NCBI GenBank assembly: GCA_959601495.1
Contig: CAUGPT010000067.1
Coordinates: forward strand, 1 to 5,725
Length of the DNA stretch: 5,725 bases
Direction: 5' to 3'
Source of the DNA: Avispirillum sp959601495
GTDB taxonomy: Bacteria > Bacillota > Clostridia > Oscillospirales > CAG-272
Shown: piece after piece, positions 5,655 through 5,725 of the stretch
Layout: each line of letters opens with the position of its first letter
How positions within the stretch are numbered: position 1 is the stretch's first letter
Program-made: the position numbers and the translations under genes
The notes under the pieces: generated by a model
Seen by the model: only the letters and a program-made list of their open reading frames with translations
Database searches by the model: none
Told to the model about the DNA's origin: nothing

Positions 5655-5720
5655 GTCAGCTTACCGAACATAAGAAAAAGATGTGAGGGGGCTACTGTCC
5701 CGGCAGTAGCCGCCCTCACA
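5655..5720 (+). repeat. CAGCTTACCGAAC module with long hairpin, related to the left 101-bp repeat
   Basis: GTCAGCTTACCGAAC at 5655-5669, followed by A-TAAG, matches the reverse complement of 8-28 at 19 of 21 positions. It leads into a hairpin at 5682-5720: TGTGA-GGGGG-CTACTG pairs with CAGTAG-CC(G)CCC-TCACA, a 16-bp stem with one bulged G (5712) and the loop TCCCGG (5698-5703). The left copies keep the outer arms but as GTGAA/TTCAC rather than GTGAG/CTCAC. No T-tract follows, so it is not a standard terminator. The window ends five bases later, so further copies may lie beyond. It could be a mobile palindromic repeat or a structured RNA. Confidence 0.75.
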
Positions 5721-5725
5721 CTCCC

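Noticed and set aside
1..5725. Insertion sequence or transposon with terminal inverted repeats
   Set aside because: The ends share inverted modules, but no transposase, integrase or target-site duplication is visible, and the modules look like multi-copy intergenic repeats placed after genes. Kept only as an alternative within the composite-repeat finding.
1..5725. tRNA, rRNA or phage attachment sites
   Set aside because: No cloverleaf, T-loop GTTCRA context or rRNA-like segment was seen in either gene-free end or in the intergenic gaps.

Overview
The window looks like a chromosomal segment from a low-to-mid GC Gram-positive bacterium, most likely a gut-type member of the Clostridia (Oscillospirales/Ruminococcaceae-like). 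This is inferred from sigma-A type promoters with 17-bp spacers, GGAGG-like ribosome binding sites, GTG starts, U-tract terminators, a very large two-part FtsX-type ABC permease, and a zinc-ribbon membrane protein beginning M-A-R-F-C-x-x-C-G. No gene here fixes the genus.

Layout. Positions 1-499 hold no credible gene. They contain a 101-bp tandem repeat (2.5 copies), an intrinsic terminator reading leftward, a long perfect inverted repeat and three ~40-bp units carrying GGGGC/GCCCC mini-hairpins. Positions 500-1192 (minus) encode an unrecognised lipoprotein. A ~160-bp divergent promoter region follows. Rightward there are an ABC exporter ATPase (1352-2053) and its FtsX-family permease (2069-4549), which form a two-gene operon. 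Next, with its own near-consensus promoter, is a zinc-ribbon/low-complexity/two-TM protein (4680-5381) that ends at a strong terminator. Positions 5382-5725 are again gene-free. They carry reverse-complemented relatives of the left-end repeats.

How it works together. The ATPase and permease form a MacB/LolCDE-like (type VII) ABC system. Such systems act by mechanotransmission or efflux from the membrane rather than classical import; the substrate cannot be read from sequence. The lipoprotein is transcribed away from the operon from a back-to-back promoter and might be co-regulated with it, but nothing shows a direct partnership. The zinc-ribbon protein has a separate promoter, although no terminator is visible between it and the permease, so read-through is possible.

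The most unusual aspect is non-coding. Both ends carry the same ordered set of repeat modules (GC-rich mini-hairpins, then a terminator-like hairpin, then a CAGCTTACCGAAC module leading into a larger hairpin). In each case the set lies downstream of the flanking gene and points in that gene's direction of transcription, so the 5.7-kb window is bracketed by imperfect inverted composite repeats.
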